The notes under the pieces: model-generated
Database searches by the model: none
Told to the model about the DNA's origin: nothing
The model's input: the letters and a program-made list of their open reading frames with translations, nothing else
Translations under genes and position numbers: made by a program
NCBI GenBank assembly: GCA_018057825.1
Contig: JAGPCY010000011.1
Location: 1 to 64,000, forward strand
Direction: 5' to 3'
Source of the DNA: Kofleriaceae bacterium
Lineage (GTDB): Bacteria > Myxococcota_A > Polyangia > Haliangiales > Haliangiaceae
DNA: 64,000 nucleotides
Shown here: positions 18,713-27,089 of the stretch, in pieces
How positions within the stretch are numbered: position 1 is the first letter of the stretch
Layout: the number at the start of each line of letters is the position of its first letter

Positions 18713-18786
18713 TCGGGGTGAGAGGATTTGAACCTCCGGCTCCCTGCTCCCAAAACAGGTGCGCTACCAGGCTGCGCTACACCCCG
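18713..18786 (-). tRNA. tRNA-Pro (anticodon TGG)
   Basis: Acceptor CGGGGTG/CACCCCG, the Pro-typical D arm GCGC..GCGC, anticodon stem CCTGT/GCAGG with loop TTTGGGA, T arm GGAGG TTCAAAT CCTCT, discriminator A. CCA is not encoded. Confidence 0.97.
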
Positions 18787-18806
18787 GATCGCGAACGATC
18801 CCCCAA

Positions 18807-18835
18807 GGAGTACCGCCCGTCCGCGGTCGACGCAA
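18807..18835 (-). promoter_or_regulatory. Promoter of tRNA-Pro/tRNA-Arg
   Basis: On the minus strand TTGCGT (18835-18830), a 17-bp spacer and TACTCC (18812-18807). The start would lie about 14 bp before tRNA-Pro. Confidence 0.35.
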
Positions 18836-18918
18836 GCCCCGCGGCGGCGCGCCTGTGCGGAACCCGTGCTCGGGCCATCGGGGTACAGGTCGCCACCCTC
18901 CCTCTCGATCCGAATCGA

Positions 18919-19264
18919 CCTCGGCCTCGGTCTCGGCCTCCGCCTCGGCCTCGGTCTCGGTCTCGGCCTCGGTCTCGGTCTCGGCCTCCGCCTCGGCCTC
19001 GGCCTCGGTCTCGGTCTCGGTCTCGGCCTCGGTCTCGGTCTCGGCCTCCGCCTCGGCCTCGGCCTCGGTCTCGGTCTCGGTCTCGGCCTCGGTCTCGGCC
19101 TCGGTCTCGGCCTCGGCCTCGGTCTCGGCCTCGGTCTCCGTCTCGGTCTCGGCCTCGGTCTCGGCCTCGGCCTCGGTCTCGGTCTCGGTCTCCGCCTCGG
19201 TCTCGGCCTCGGTCTCCGCCTCGGTCTCCGCCTCGGTCTCCGCCTCGGTCTCGGTCTCGGCCTT
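18919..19264. repeat. CTCGGY hexanucleotide tract E, with a 60-bp internal duplication
   Basis: About 346 bp (58 units), + orientation, ending 23 bp from the rdgB stop. Bases 18961-19020 and 19021-19080 are identical, so ten units were duplicated as a block. The rest of the 18787-19287 gap holds only the tRNA promoter and unremarkable GC-rich sequence. Confidence 0.95.
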
Positions 19265-19287
19265 CGTCCCCCGCGTCCCGCTCCTCC

Positions 19288-19920
19288 CTACCTGCCGAGC
19301 GCGAGGTACGTCTGGAGGTGCGGCAGCAGGCTGGCCAGCGCGCGTCCTCGGTGGGACACCGCCGCCTTGGCGTCGCGGTCGGCCTCGGCGAAGGTGAGGC
19401 CCAGCTCGGGCGAGAAGAACAGCGGATCGTAGCCGAACCCGCCGGTGCCCCGCGGCGACTCGAGCAAGGTGCCGCGGACCACGCCCTCGGCGGTCATGAG
19501 CTCGCCGCCCAGGAGGCCGGCGGGATCGGCCACCGCCAGCACGCAGCGGAACTGCGCGGTGCGGCGCTCGGGCGGGACGCCGACCAGGGCGGCCAGGAGC
19601 TTGGCGTTGTTGGCCGCGGTGTCGCCGTGGCCGCCGGCGTAGCGCGCCGAGTACACCCCGGGGGCTCCGCCGAGGGCGTCGACCTCGAGGCCGCTGTCGT
19701 CGGCCAGGGCCGGCCAGCCGGTCGCGCCGGCGACCTCGCGGGCCTTCTTGCCGGCGTTGCCGACGAAGGTCGGGGCGTCCTCGACGGTGTCCGGGATGGT
19801 GACGCCCAGGCGGACCTCGGCCTCGGCGACGTCGATCACCTCGAGGTCGGTGGCGGCGAACATCGCGCGCAGCTCGTAGAGCTTGCCGCGGTTGCGGGTG
19901 GCGACGACCAGCGGCCGCAT
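19288..19920 (-). CDS. rdgB: XTP/dITP diphosphatase (RdgB/HAM1)
   Basis: 210 aa. It removes non-canonical purine triphosphates (dITP, XTP) from the nucleotide pool, giving the monophosphate and pyrophosphate. Motifs: [17 protein letters not shown] at the N terminus, the family's substrate-binding [39 protein letters not shown]-type strand, and [15 protein letters not shown] plus AVSHRGRAL. The start ATG overlaps the rph stop as ATGA, so translation is coupled. This Rph-RdgB order is common in bacteria. Confidence 0.96.
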   Translation of the reverse strand: MRPLVVATRNRGKLYELRAMFAATDLEVIDVAEAEVRLGVTIPDTVEDAPTFVGNAGKKAREVAGATGWPALADDSGLEVDALGGAPGVYSARYAGGHGDTAANNAKLLAALVGVPPERRTAQFRCVLAVADPAGLLGGELMTAEGVVRGTLLESPRGTGGFGYDPLFFSPELGLTFAEADRDAKAAVSHRGRALASLLPHLQTYLALGR

Positions 19921-20621
19921 CAGCCCACCGCCGCGCGCTGGGCCCGGGTCAGCTCGGCGATCCCGCGGCTGGCCAGGTCGAGCATGGCGTCGAGCTGGGC
20001 GCGTGAGAACGGCGCGCCCTCGGCGGTGCCCTGGACCTCGATCAGCTCGCCGCTCTCGGCCATCACCACGTTCATGTCGACCTCGGCGCGCGAGTCCTCG
20101 ACATACGGGAGATCCAGGACGACCTGGCCGTCGACGACCCCGACCGAGACCGCGGCCACCGGCGGTCGCAGGGCGCTCAGATCCGGCAGCGCGCCGCGCT
20201 CCACCAGGCCGCGCAGGGCCAGGGCCACCGCGATCCACGCGCCGGTGATCGACGTGACCCGGGTGCCGCCGTCGGCCGACAGCACGTCGCAGTCGACGGT
20301 GATCGTGCGCTCGCCGAGCTTGCCGAGATCGACCGCGGCCCGCAGCGCCCGGCCGATCAGCCGCTGGATCTCCTTGCCGCGGCCGCCGGGATCGCGCTTG
20401 CTGCGGGTGTGGGTCGAGCGCGGCAGCATCGCGTACTCGGCGGTGATCCAGCCCTGGCCCTTGCCGATCAGAAACGGCGGCACGGTCTTCTCGACCGAGG
20501 CCGCGCACAGCACCCAGGTGTCGCCGAGCTTGACCAGGGCCGAGCCCTCGGCGTGCTTCTGGAAGCCGGTGATGATCTCGAGGGGGCGGAGCTGATCGGC
20601 GCGACGGCCATCGGGGCGCAT
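19920..20621 (-). CDS. rph: Ribonuclease PH
   Basis: 233 aa. A phosphorolytic 3'-5' exoribonuclease that trims tRNA and other RNA 3' ends; it works as a hexamer. The family N terminus [13 protein letters not shown] fixes the start at 20621, although an upstream in-frame ATG exists. Other marks: [70 protein letters not shown], and the phosphorolytic-site region [21 protein letters not shown] lies seven bases upstream of the ATG. Confidence 0.96.
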   Translation of the reverse strand: MRPDGRRADQLRPLEIITGFQKHAEGSALVKLGDTWVLCAASVEKTVPPFLIGKGQGWITAEYAMLPRSTHTRSKRDPGGRGKEIQRLIGRALRAAVDLGKLGERTITVDCDVLSADGGTRVTSITGAWIAVALALRGLVERGALPDLSALRPPVAAVSVGVVDGQVVLDLPYVEDSRAEVDMNVVMAESGELIEVQGTAEGAPFSRAQLDAMLDLASRGIAELTRAQRAAVG

Positions 20622-20628
20622 GGCCGGG

Positions 20629-20634
20629 ACCATA
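20629..20634 (-). promoter_or_regulatory. -10-like TATGGT before rph
   Basis: GTATGGT ends seven bases before the ATG at 20621, inside the 35-bp gap after the amidase gene. Confidence 0.35.
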
Positions 20635-20656
20635 CACCGCGGCTCGCGGCCCGCGG

Positions 20657-21400
20657 TCAGCGCGCCGGCACGGCGGCGAGGATCGCCTTGGCGAGCGCGT
20701 CGGCCAGGCCGGCCTGGACCGCCGGGGTGGCCAGCTCGCGGCCCTCGATCGGGTGATCGATGAAGCCGACCTCGACCAGCACCGCGGGCATGGTCGCGCC
20801 CAGGAGCACATGGTGGGCGTCCTGGCGGACCCCGCGATCGCCGGCGCCGCCGCGCAGCGCCCGCAGCTCGCGCTGGATCGCGACCGCCAGGTCGGCGGCC
20901 TCCCACTGCGCGGCGCCGCGCTCGACATCGTCGAGGACCAGGGCGGTCGTCGGGTCGACCCCGCGGCGCGGCGTGCCGGTCTCGGAGCGCAGCGCCCGGG
21001 CGTCGCGATCGACCCCGGCGGCGGTGAGGACGAAGGTCTCGAAGCCGCGCTGGACCCGCTCGGGAGAGGCGTTGGCGTGGATCGACACGAACAGATCGGC
21101 GGCCTGCTTGTTGGCCAGGGCGACCCGCTGCCGCAGGGTCAAGGTCACGTCGCGATCGCGCGTGAGGAGCACGTCGACGCCGCCGGCGGCGAGGCGGTCG
21201 CGCACCGCGAGGGTCAAGGCCAAGGTCAGGTGCTTCTCGAGGAGGCCGGGCACCGCGCCGACCGCGCCGCCGTTGGAGCCGCCATGGCCGGCGTCGAGGA
21301 CGACCAGCGGTCGCGAGCGCGGGGGCGTGGCCGCGGCGTCGCCGCGCGCCGACGAGGCCAGGGCGACCAGGGCGAGGCAGGCAGCCGGCAACGTCTTCAT
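20657..21400 (-). CDS. N-acetylmuramoyl-L-alanine amidase (Amidase_3)
   Basis: 247 aa with a Sec signal peptide (~1-20, [20 protein letters not shown]). It cleaves the amide between MurNAc and L-Ala in peptidoglycan. The zinc site is complete: His39 in LDAGHGG, Glu55 in LLEKHLTL and His108 in VSIHANA. The catalytic Glu is in [12 protein letters not shown]. It has no LysM, SPOR or AMIN domain, so it is a bare periplasmic amidase. Same strand as rph-rdgB, 35 bp upstream of them. Confidence 0.94.
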   Translation of the reverse strand: MKTLPAACLALVALASSARGDAAATPPRSRPLVVLDAGHGGSNGGAVGAVPGLLEKHLTLALTLAVRDRLAAGGVDVLLTRDRDVTLTLRQRVALANKQAADLFVSIHANASPERVQRGFETFVLTAAGVDRDARALRSETGTPRRGVDPTTALVLDDVERGAAQWEAADLAVAIQRELRALRGGAGDRGVRQDAHHVLLGATMPAVLVEVGFIDHPIEGRELATPAVQAGLADALAKAILAAVPAR

Positions 21401-21407
21401 GACATGT

Positions 21408-21413
21408 AGGATA
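21408..21413 (-). promoter_or_regulatory. -10-like TATCCT before the amidase
   Basis: TATCCT ends seven bases before the ATG at 21400, in a locally AT-rich 90-bp divergent region. Confidence 0.4.
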
Positions 21414-21454
21414 TGGTGAACCTATGTAGACTGGGCCAGTTCTTTTCCAGTGCC

Positions 21455-21483
21455 TTGACGCAACTACCCTTCCCGTCTAAGTT
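21455..21483 (+). promoter_or_regulatory. Sigma-70-like promoter of the membrane-protein operon
   Basis: TTGACG (21455-21460), 17-bp spacer, TAAGTT (21478-21483). The start would fall about 4 nt before the ATG at 21494, which supports that start over the upstream ATG at 21413. Confidence 0.4.
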
Positions 21484-21493
21484 TTTCGGCTAC

Positions 21494-23191
21494 ATGGACG
21501 TGTACCCGCGGACGCGCCAAGCCATGGAGCGGACGCTCCTGGTGGTCGTCGCGCTCGAGGCCTTCCTCGGCCGGTTCCTGCTCAAGGGCATCGAGCTGCC
21601 GGGGACCGCGCGGTACGCGCCCGGCAAGCCGGTCCCGCCGCCGGCCTGGTACGTCGCCCTCGACTACCTGGCGCTGTTCCTCCTCTACTTCGCCACGGTC
21701 CTCGGCGTGCTCACCCTCGTGGTCGGGCGCCTCGAGGCCCATCGTCGCCGGGGGGCGCCGGCGCCGGTGCGGCTCGGCGGATACCTGGGCGGCGCGTGCG
21801 TGGTCGCGCTGGTCGTGACCGCGGTCGGCGGCATGGTGAACGCGGGCGGGCCGGCCTGGATCATGACCGCGGCGATCGGCGGAGTGGCGCTCTACGCGAT
21901 CGCCGCGCCGTGGCTGGCGGGGCACGAGCGCGTGACCGCGATCGGCCTGGGGCTGGTCGCCGCGCCGGTCCTTCTGTACGCGGTGCTGGCGCTGTTCACC
22001 GATCGGATCTGGACCGAGGAGGAGCTGTGGAGCGGCGCGGCGCGGGCCAGCTTCGGCCATCGCCTCGCGCTCGCGACCGCGCTGGCGGCGCTGGCGGCAC
22101 CGCTCGTGCTCGCGCCGCGGCCCCTGTCCCGGGCGATGGTGCAGCTCGTGCCGTTCGTCGCGGCCACCGCGGTGTCGGCCTTGGGCATGTTCATGCTGTT
22201 CGCCAACCTGCCGACCACGATCGCGGCGATCGAGCGGACCTTCGGGTTCAGCGTCGGGGCGCGCGACGCGCTGTCGGGCCTGGCCCTCGGCCCGGTGCGG
22301 ATCTCGTGGGTCCACCTCGGGCTGTTCGCGCTGTCGGCGATGACCTGGACGATCGCGAGCTGCGTGGTGGCCGACAGCCCGGCGCGGCGCCGCCTCGGGG
22401 TTGGCCTGGGCCTGGTGGTCGCGGCGGGGCTCGGCTTCGCGTGGCCGATGAACTACGTCGTGGTCGCCGCCGGGCTCCTGGCCATGGTCGACGCCGCGCC
22501 GCTGGTGATCGCCGAGGAGCGCCGCGGGTTGTCGGCGGTGACGCCGGCGATCGACGACGAGGCCTGGCTCGGCTTCGTGTCCGAGGTCGTGGCCCGGCTG
22601 CGCGGCGCCGGCGGCGAGGTCAGCGCAGTCTCGGTGCGCGGCGACCACGGGCAGATCTCGACCGTGGTCATCACCGAGCGCCACCACGTGCCGGTCCGCC
22701 TCGCGATCACCCGGGTCGCCGGCGCGGTGGTGTCGGTCGATCTGGTGTGTGGCCGCGAGAGCGCGCGGGTCCCGGCCTGGACCGCGGTCGCGCGCGGCAC
22801 CCACCCGGCACCTCCACCTCTCGAGCCGAGCTTCGCCCTCGACGAGCCGAGCTTCGATCGGCGGTTCCTGTGCCGCGGCGATCGCGTCGCCTTCTCCCGC
22901 GCGGTCGACCCCGAGCTGCGCGCGGCCCTGGCGCGCGACGTCGACGGCTGGCTGGCCGGCTGGGACGGCGACGGCGTCCGCCACCGGGTGTTCCCGGGCT
23001 GCGGCGCCGAGATCGATCAGCTGCTGCCGCTGACCGCGCTGGCCGAGGGCCGCCGGCCCGAGGTCGCCGCGGTCGATCGGGTGGTCGCGCGCCTCGAGCT
23101 GTGCGCCCGGATCGCGGTCGGCGCCGGCGCCGCCGTCGAGCCGACGAGCGAGTCGGCCAGCGAGTCGGCCAGCGAGGCCGTCGACCCATGA
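21494..23191 (+). CDS. Polytopic membrane protein with soluble C-terminal domain
   Basis: 565 aa from MDVYPRTRQAMERTL; an in-frame ATG at 21413 would add 27 poorly coding residues. About eight to ten hydrophobic segments fill residues ~10-345 (LLVVVALEAFLGRFLL, YLALFLLYFATVLGVLTLVV, ACVVALVVTAVGG and others). A ~220-residue soluble part then starts at AIDDEAWLGFVSEVVARLRG. It contains VSVRGDHGQISTVVITERHHVPVRLAITR and CRGDRVAFSRAVDPELRAALARDVDGWLAGW, and ends in a short Ser/Glu repeat. Family not recognised. First gene of a three-gene overlapping operon. Confidence 0.8.
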   Translation: MDVYPRTRQAMERTLLVVVALEAFLGRFLLKGIELPGTARYAPGKPVPPPAWYVALDYLALFLLYFATVLGVLTLVVGRLEAHRRRGAPAPVRLGGYLGGACVVALVVTAVGGMVNAGGPAWIMTAAIGGVALYAIAAPWLAGHERVTAIGLGLVAAPVLLYAVLALFTDRIWTEEELWSGAARASFGHRLALATALAALAAPLVLAPRPLSRAMVQLVPFVAATAVSALGMFMLFANLPTTIAAIERTFGFSVGARDALSGLALGPVRISWVHLGLFALSAMTWTIASCVVADSPARRRLGVGLGLVVAAGLGFAWPMNYVVVAAGLLAMVDAAPLVIAEERRGLSAVTPAIDDEAWLGFVSEVVARLRGAGGEVSAVSVRGDHGQISTVVITERHHVPVRLAITRVAGAVVSVDLVCGRESARVPAWTAVARGTHPAPPPLEPSFALDEPSFDRRFLCRGDRVAFSRAVDPELRAALARDVDGWLAGWDGDGVRHRVFPGCGAEIDQLLPLTALAEGRRPEVAAVDRVVARLELCARIAVGAGAAVEPTSESASESASEAVDP

Positions 23192-24699
23192 GGGCGCTGC
23201 CGGCGGGGCTGACGGCCGCGCTGATCGCGCTCCTGGCGTGTCGGCCCGCGCCCGCGCCGGCGCGCCGCGGCCCCGCCGGTCCCGCGCCGGTCGCGCCGAG
23301 CCCGGCCCCCGGTCCCGACGACCGCGTCGCCGCCGATCCCGCGCCGGTCGCGCCGCCGACCCCGCTGGCCGACCCGCTGCGCCCGGCGGTCGCCCAGATC
23401 CTCGCCGCCGCCCGCGCCGACCGCACCGCCTACCTGCGCCTGGCCGAGCTGACCGACGGCATCGGGCATCGGCTGTCGGGCAGCCCGGCCCTCGATCGCG
23501 CGATCGCCTGGGCGGTCGCCGCGCTCACCGCCGATGGCCACGACGTGCGCACCGAACCGGTGATGGTGCCGCGGTGGGAGCGCGGCGTCGAGCACGCCCG
23601 GGTGGTCGCGCCGGTCGCGCGCGAGCTGGTCATGCTCGGCCTGGGCGGGTCGGTCGGCACGCCGCGCGGTGGGTTGACCGCGCCGGTCGTGGTGGTGCGG
23701 AGCTGGGACGAGCTCGCGGCTCGGGCCGCCGAGGTCAAGGGGGCGATCGTCCTCTACGACGTCGCGATGCCGGCGTGGACCGAGGAGCACGGCTCGGGCT
23801 ACGGCGACGTCGTCCGGTTTCGTGGCGGCGGCGCCAGCGCGGCGGCCCGCCTGGGCGCGGTCGGGGTCCTGATGCGCAGCGTGACCGCGCGTAGCCTGCG
23901 CACGCCGCACACCGGCGCGATGCGCTACGCCGACGACGCGCCCCGGATCCCGGCGGCCGCCATCACCACCGAGGACGCCGACCTGATCGTGCGGCTGGCG
24001 GCGACCGGTCCGGTCCGGGTCCAGCTCACGATGGGCGCGCGGACCTTGCCCGACGCGCCATCGGCCAACGTCATCGCCGAGCTGCGCGGGCGCGAGCGCC
24101 CCGACGAGCTCGTGGTGATCGGCGCTCACCTCGACTCGTGGGATGTCGGCCAGGGCGCGCACGACGACGGCGCCGGCGTGGTCCACGTGATGACCGCCCT
24201 CACCACCCTGCGCCGCCTCGGGTTGGTCCCGCGTCGGACCATCCGCGTGGTCCTGTTCACCAACGAGGAGAACGGCCTGCGCGGCGGACGAGCCTATGCC
24301 GCGGCCCACGCCGGTGAGCGCCACGTCGCCGCGCTCGAGACCGATAGCGGCGGGTTCGCGCCGCGCGGCTTCTCGATCGCAGCCCACGGCGACGCCCGGG
24401 TGCGCGCCGCGGTCGCCGAGCTGGCCGGCCTGCTGGCGCCGGTGGGCGCCGCCGAGCTGCGCGACGGCGACGCCGGCGCCGACGTCGGCCCGCTGGTCGA
24501 CACCGGCGTGCTCGGCCTCGGCCTGTGGGTCGACGGTCGCGCGTACTTCGACTACCACCACAGCCCGGCCGACACCCTCGACAAGGTCGACCCGACGGCG
24601 CTGGCCGACGGGGTCGCGGCGATCGCGGCGATCGCCTACGCCCTGGCCGAGGTCGAGCCCGCGCTCGTGCCGGCGCCGGCCGCCGCCGCGGCGCCATGA
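23188..24699 (+). CDS. M28-family zinc aminopeptidase lipoprotein
   Basis: 503 aa. Lipoprotein signal with LIALLAC (Cys18) and a Pro/Ala-rich tether to ~60. A PA-like inserted region (~130-290) precedes the M28 peptidase core: GAHLDSWDVGQGAHDDGAG (zinc ligands His314, Asp326/327; catalytic-support Asp316), TNEENGLRGG (Glu360/361), ETDSGGF, and a C-terminal YHHSPADTLDK (zinc His). It probably releases N-terminal amino acids from peptides outside the inner membrane. Starts by ATGA overlap with the membrane-protein gene. Confidence 0.93.
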   Translation: MRALPAGLTAALIALLACRPAPAPARRGPAGPAPVAPSPAPGPDDRVAADPAPVAPPTPLADPLRPAVAQILAAARADRTAYLRLAELTDGIGHRLSGSPALDRAIAWAVAALTADGHDVRTEPVMVPRWERGVEHARVVAPVARELVMLGLGGSVGTPRGGLTAPVVVVRSWDELAARAAEVKGAIVLYDVAMPAWTEEHGSGYGDVVRFRGGGASAAARLGAVGVLMRSVTARSLRTPHTGAMRYADDAPRIPAAAITTEDADLIVRLAATGPVRVQLTMGARTLPDAPSANVIAELRGRERPDELVVIGAHLDSWDVGQGAHDDGAGVVHVMTALTTLRRLGLVPRRTIRVVLFTNEENGLRGGRAYAAAHAGERHVAALETDSGGFAPRGFSIAAHGDARVRAAVAELAGLLAPVGAAELRDGDAGADVGPLVDTGVLGLGLWVDGRAYFDYHHSPADTLDKVDPTALADGVAAIAAIAYALAEVEPALVPAPAAAAAP

Positions 24700-25241
24700 T
24701 CGGGCGCGCGGTCGCGCTCCTGGCGCGGCCCTTGACCGCCGGGGTCGCGCTCGACGGCGAGGTGGTCCTCGCGCGACGCGACGCGATCGTGGTCCTGGGG
24801 GCGCCGCTCACCGACGATCGGGTCGGCCCGGTGGTGGCCGAACGCGTCGCGATCGCGGTCGCGCTGTGGCGGGCCGGCGCCGGCGCGCGGGTGATCGCGA
24901 CCGGCGGCCGCAACCGCGGCGCCCGCGTGACCGAGGCCGACGCGATCGCCGAGGCCCTGCAGGTCGCCGGGGTCCCCTCGGCTGCGATCGCGGTCGAAGA
25001 CGCCGCTCGTTCGACCGCCGACAACGCGCGCCTGGTCCGCGCGCTGGCGCCCACCGTCCACACCGTCTGGCTCGCGACCCAGCGCTTCCACAGCCGGCGC
25101 GCGACCCGCTGCTTCACGCGCGTGGGCTTCGACGCGCGCGTGGCGTATCCGCGCCGCGGCCTCGAGGACGATCCGCTGCGCGCGCTGCGCTTCACCGCCC
25201 GCGAGTACGCCGCGTGGCTGCGCGCCCTCGCGCTGGGTTAA
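24696..25241 (+). CDS. YdcF/SanA-like protein (DUF218)
   Basis: 181 aa. DUF218 hallmarks: IVVLGAPLTDDRVGPVVAERVAIAVALWRAG, VIATGGRNRGARVTEADAIAEAL, VEDAARSTADNARLV, and LATQRFHSRRATRCFTRVGF. Homologues have envelope-related roles (SanA, ElyC) or bind S-adenosylmethionine (YdcF). There is only a weakly hydrophobic N terminus here, so its location is uncertain. It overlaps the peptidase stop (ATGA). Its own TAA is followed within 2 bp by tract F. Confidence 0.88.
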   Translation: MIGRAVALLARPLTAGVALDGEVVLARRDAIVVLGAPLTDDRVGPVVAERVAIAVALWRAGAGARVIATGGRNRGARVTEADAIAEALQVAGVPSAAIAVEDAARSTADNARLVRALAPTVHTVWLATQRFHSRRATRCFTRVGFDARVAYPRRGLEDDPLRALRFTAREYAAWLRALALG

Positions 25242-25353
<112 letters not shown>

Positions 25354-26994
25354 TCAGCGCAGGTCGGTCGCCGGCGCGCTCGGCTGGGTCTCCGGCGCCG
25401 GCGGGGGCGCGGTCGGCTGGGTCTCCGGCGCCGGCGCGGGCGCGGTCGGCTGGGTCTCCGGCGCCGGCTGGCTCGGCTGGGTCTCCGGTGCGGGCGCGGG
25501 CGCGGTCGGCTGGGTCTCCGGCGCCGGCGCGGGCGCGGTCGGCTGGCTCTCCGGCGCGGGCGCCGGCGACACCACCGTCCCGGTCTGATCGTCGACGATG
25601 ATGTGGAACTCGATCCGCCGGTTCTCGGCGCGGCCCTTGTTGGTCTTGTTGGTCGCCCGCGGCACGTCCGGGCCGTGGCCGACCGTCTCGATCCGATCCG
25701 CCGCGATGCCTTGATCGACCAGGTACCACTTCACCGCGTCGGCCCGCTTCTGCGACAGCGCCAGGTTGCGCTCGCGGCTGCCGCGGTCGTCGGTGTGGCC
25801 CTCGATCCGGATCCGGATCGCGGCGTACTCGCGCAAGATCTTGGCGGCCTGGTTCAGGGTCTTCTTCGAGGCTGGGCGGATCCGGGCCTTGGCGAACTCG
25901 AAGGTGATGCCCTGGATCACGCCGGTGTACTGCTTGATCACGCGGGGCAGCTCGTCGGGGCAACCGTCGTCGTCGTCGAAGCCGTTGTAGACCTCGGGGT
26001 CGGCCGGGCACACGTCGGCGGCGTCGGGCTTGCCGTCGCCGTCGTTGTCGAGATCCGGGCAGCCGTCTTCGTCCTGGTGCTTGTCGAAGTCCTCGGCGTC
26101 GGTCGGGCAGGCGTCGCGCGAGCCGACCAGGCCGTCGCCGTCGTGATCGATCTCAGGGCAGCCGTCGTCGTCGTCGACGCCGTTCACGGTCTCGGGATCC
26201 TCGACGCAGCGATCGTCGGGATCGAGGATGCCGTCGCCGTCGCGATCGGCGACGTCGGGGCAACCGTCGCGATCGCGAAAGCCGTTCATGGTCTCGGGCT
26301 CGGCCGGACACTCGTCGTCGCGATCGAGGATGCCATCGCCGTCGGTGTCGCGCGGCGGCGGCGGCGGGGTGGCCGGCCCGCGGGTCAGGTCCCAGCCGGT
26401 CGTGACGCCGAAGTGCAGCTCGACCGTCGACACGGTGCCGTCGATGCGGCCGGCGGTCAGGCCGTGGCGCAGGTCGACCCGCCCGTCGAGACGATCGGTC
26501 AGCTTCCACGACACGCCGGGGCCCCAGTAGAAGGCCGCGTCGCTGTCGTCGGACATGAACGGCGAACCGGTGATCACGCTCTCGCCGCCCAGGCCGACCA
26601 CCAGGTGTGGGGTCAGGAGGTGCCCCGAGCGCAGTCGGGCCAGGGCGTGGAGGCGCCAGCCGATCACCGGCGCGGCGTAGCTGGCGCGACCGCCCTCGGC
26701 CGACTCGCCGGTGCCGGCCAGGGCCAGCTTGAGCTCGGCCTCGACGCCGAGCTGCGGGTCGAGGGTCGAGCCCTTCATCAGATCGGGCAGGGCGATGAAC
26801 CCGGCCCGTCCGCCGGCGAGGAGCGCGGTCCCTGGGACCTGCTCGGGCGCCCACGAGTTGCCGAGCTCGATGTCGTCGCCGAAGTAGTCGAGCCCGAGGA
26901 AGCCGCCGACCTCGATCCGGCGCGGCGGATCGGCGGCGGCGGTGGTCGTCGTCAGGGCGACCGCGAGCAGGGCGGCGAGGCGGGCAGGGCGCAC
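25354..26994 (-). CDS. OmpA-family outer-membrane protein with TSP type 3 repeats and Pro-rich tail
   Basis: 546 aa. Sec signal (AALLAVALTTTTAAA), an N-terminal beta-barrel (~25-215), and about five calcium-binding thrombospondin type 3 repeats (DTDGDGILDRDDECP, DRDGDGILDPDDRC and similar, ~220-345). The OmpA C-terminal peptidoglycan-binding domain follows (ITFEFAKARIRPASKKTL, IEGHTDDRGSRERNLALSQKRADAV, GRAENRRIEF; ~355-475). Unusually, a ~65-residue tail of APAPETQPT repeats follows the OmpA domain. GTG start at 26994 with TATGCT eight bases upstream. Role: link between outer membrane and peptidoglycan. Confidence 0.93.
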   Translation of the reverse strand: MRPARLAALLAVALTTTTAAADPPRRIEVGGFLGLDYFGDDIELGNSWAPEQVPGTALLAGGRAGFIALPDLMKGSTLDPQLGVEAELKLALAGTGESAEGGRASYAAPVIGWRLHALARLRSGHLLTPHLVVGLGGESVITGSPFMSDDSDAAFYWGPGVSWKLTDRLDGRVDLRHGLTAGRIDGTVSTVELHFGVTTGWDLTRGPATPPPPPRDTDGDGILDRDDECPAEPETMNGFRDRDGCPDVADRDGDGILDPDDRCVEDPETVNGVDDDDGCPEIDHDGDGLVGSRDACPTDAEDFDKHQDEDGCPDLDNDGDGKPDAADVCPADPEVYNGFDDDDGCPDELPRVIKQYTGVIQGITFEFAKARIRPASKKTLNQAAKILREYAAIRIRIEGHTDDRGSRERNLALSQKRADAVKWYLVDQGIAADRIETVGHGPDVPRATNKTNKGRAENRRIEFHIIVDDQTGTVVSPAPAPESQPTAPAPAPETQPTAPAPAPETQPSQPAPETQPTAPAPAPETQPTAPPPAPETQPSAPATDLR

Positions 26995-27002
26995 GGGACT
27001 CG

Positions 27003-27008
27003 AGCATA
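27003..27008 (-). promoter_or_regulatory. -10-like TATGCT before the ompA-like gene
   Basis: TATGCT ends eight bases before the GTG at 26994; no Shine-Dalgarno. Confidence 0.4.
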
Positions 27009-27089
27009 TCCCAGGCGCGCCGAGGATGCGCGCGGCGGGCCGCCGGGGTTGCGCGCCGTCACCGGCGGCGGCAAGCTCACCCCGGCCGA

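Noticed and set aside
18075-18786. tRNA genes as an integration hotspot for a genomic island
   Set aside because: No integrase and no direct repeat of the tRNA 3' ends was seen, and flanking genes are housekeeping.
18919-19264. CRISPR or integron-type array in the hexanucleotide tracts
   Set aside because: Six-base periodicity without unique spacers; no cas, integrase or attC-like sequence nearby.
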